From Shewanella sp. (GTDB lineage: Bacteria > Pseudomonadota > Gammaproteobacteria > Enterobacterales > Shewanellaceae), in the NCBI RefSeq assembly GCF_013214165.1, contig NZ_JABSSM010000008.1, forward strand, positions 1 through 41,565: DNA of 41,565 nucleotides. Reading direction: 5' to 3'. Shown in pieces: positions 41,521-41,565 of this stretch; positions within the stretch are counted from its first letter, which is position 1; the number at the start of each line of letters is the position of its first letter. The notes beneath the pieces were generated by a model. It ran no database searches. It saw only the letters and a list, made by a program, of their open reading frames with translations, and was not told the DNA's origin. The translations under genes and the position numbers were made by a program.

Positions 41521-41565
41521 GTGCTAGGTGCTAGGTGCTAGGTGCTAGGTGCTAGGTGCTAGGTG
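41517..41565. repeat. CTAG heptad array (CTAGGTG)
   Basis: Seven exact tandem copies of CTAGGTG. The first CTAG contains the TAG stop codon of the oligopeptidase gene. The array runs to the edge of the window and may continue. Confidence 0.95.

Overview
The window looks like chromosomal DNA of a marine gammaproteobacterium of the genus Shewanella. This is judged from recalled gene content and order, not from a search. The signs are a DUF3305-DUF3306-ferredoxin-TorD-TAT-FdhABC formate dehydrogenase locus, moaACDE next to modABC, a YgiW/PepSY/QseBC-like module, DUF2986, an FMN riboswitch far ahead of ribB, and dispersed short intergenic repeats. No rRNA, tRNA, CRISPR, integrase or intact insertion sequence was seen.

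Layout. 1-728: no gene; two decayed copies of an intergenic repeat and a 9-bp tandem repeat. 729-2552 (minus): a helix-turn-helix plus ligand-binding regulator, then the sulfurtransferase fdhD. 2553-2865: divergent control region with a textbook sigma-54 (-24/-12) promoter and an upstream 17-bp palindrome. 2866-11568 (plus): fdh accessory genes, then the catalytic, iron-sulfur and cytochrome b subunits. 11569-15163: small unrelated genes (GNAT acetyltransferase, PfkB kinase, MOSC protein, DUF4870 membrane protein) and short relics. 15501-17150 (minus): ETF-ubiquinone oxidoreductase. 17151-22614: a control region with a perfect CRP-type site and a molybdenum cofactor riboswitch, then moaA, moaC, moaD, moaE, modA, modB and modC. 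22742-26771: YgiW-like protein, PepSY protein, two-component pair, pseudouridine synthase and a 54-aa PMP3-type membrane protein. 26855-29011 (minus): TonB-dependent receptor behind a Fur-type site. 29328-30682: DUF2986 protein, a GltS C-terminal relic and a phosphotransferase. 30926-33041 (minus): moeA and moeB. 33257-33753: RND efflux pump debris. 33967-41520: ferritin, a NIT-HAMP-PAS-GGDEF-EAL protein, ribB with FMN riboswitch, and oligopeptidase B.

How the genes work together. Much of the window serves one enzyme class. ModABC imports molybdate; MoaA, C, D and E with MoeB build molybdopterin; MoeA inserts the metal; FdhD and the TorD-like chaperone prepare the formate dehydrogenase; FdhABC, exported by Tat, oxidises formate at the membrane. 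The MOSC protein is a possible further user of the cofactor. Control appears layered: sigma-54 for the fdh locus, a cofactor riboswitch and possibly CRP for moaA, and Fur-type sites for the iron genes.

The least explained feature is a set of intergenic arrays in which the tetramer CTAG recurs at fixed spacing, mostly 7 bp (11 bp at one locus), often against or over the stop codon of the preceding gene.
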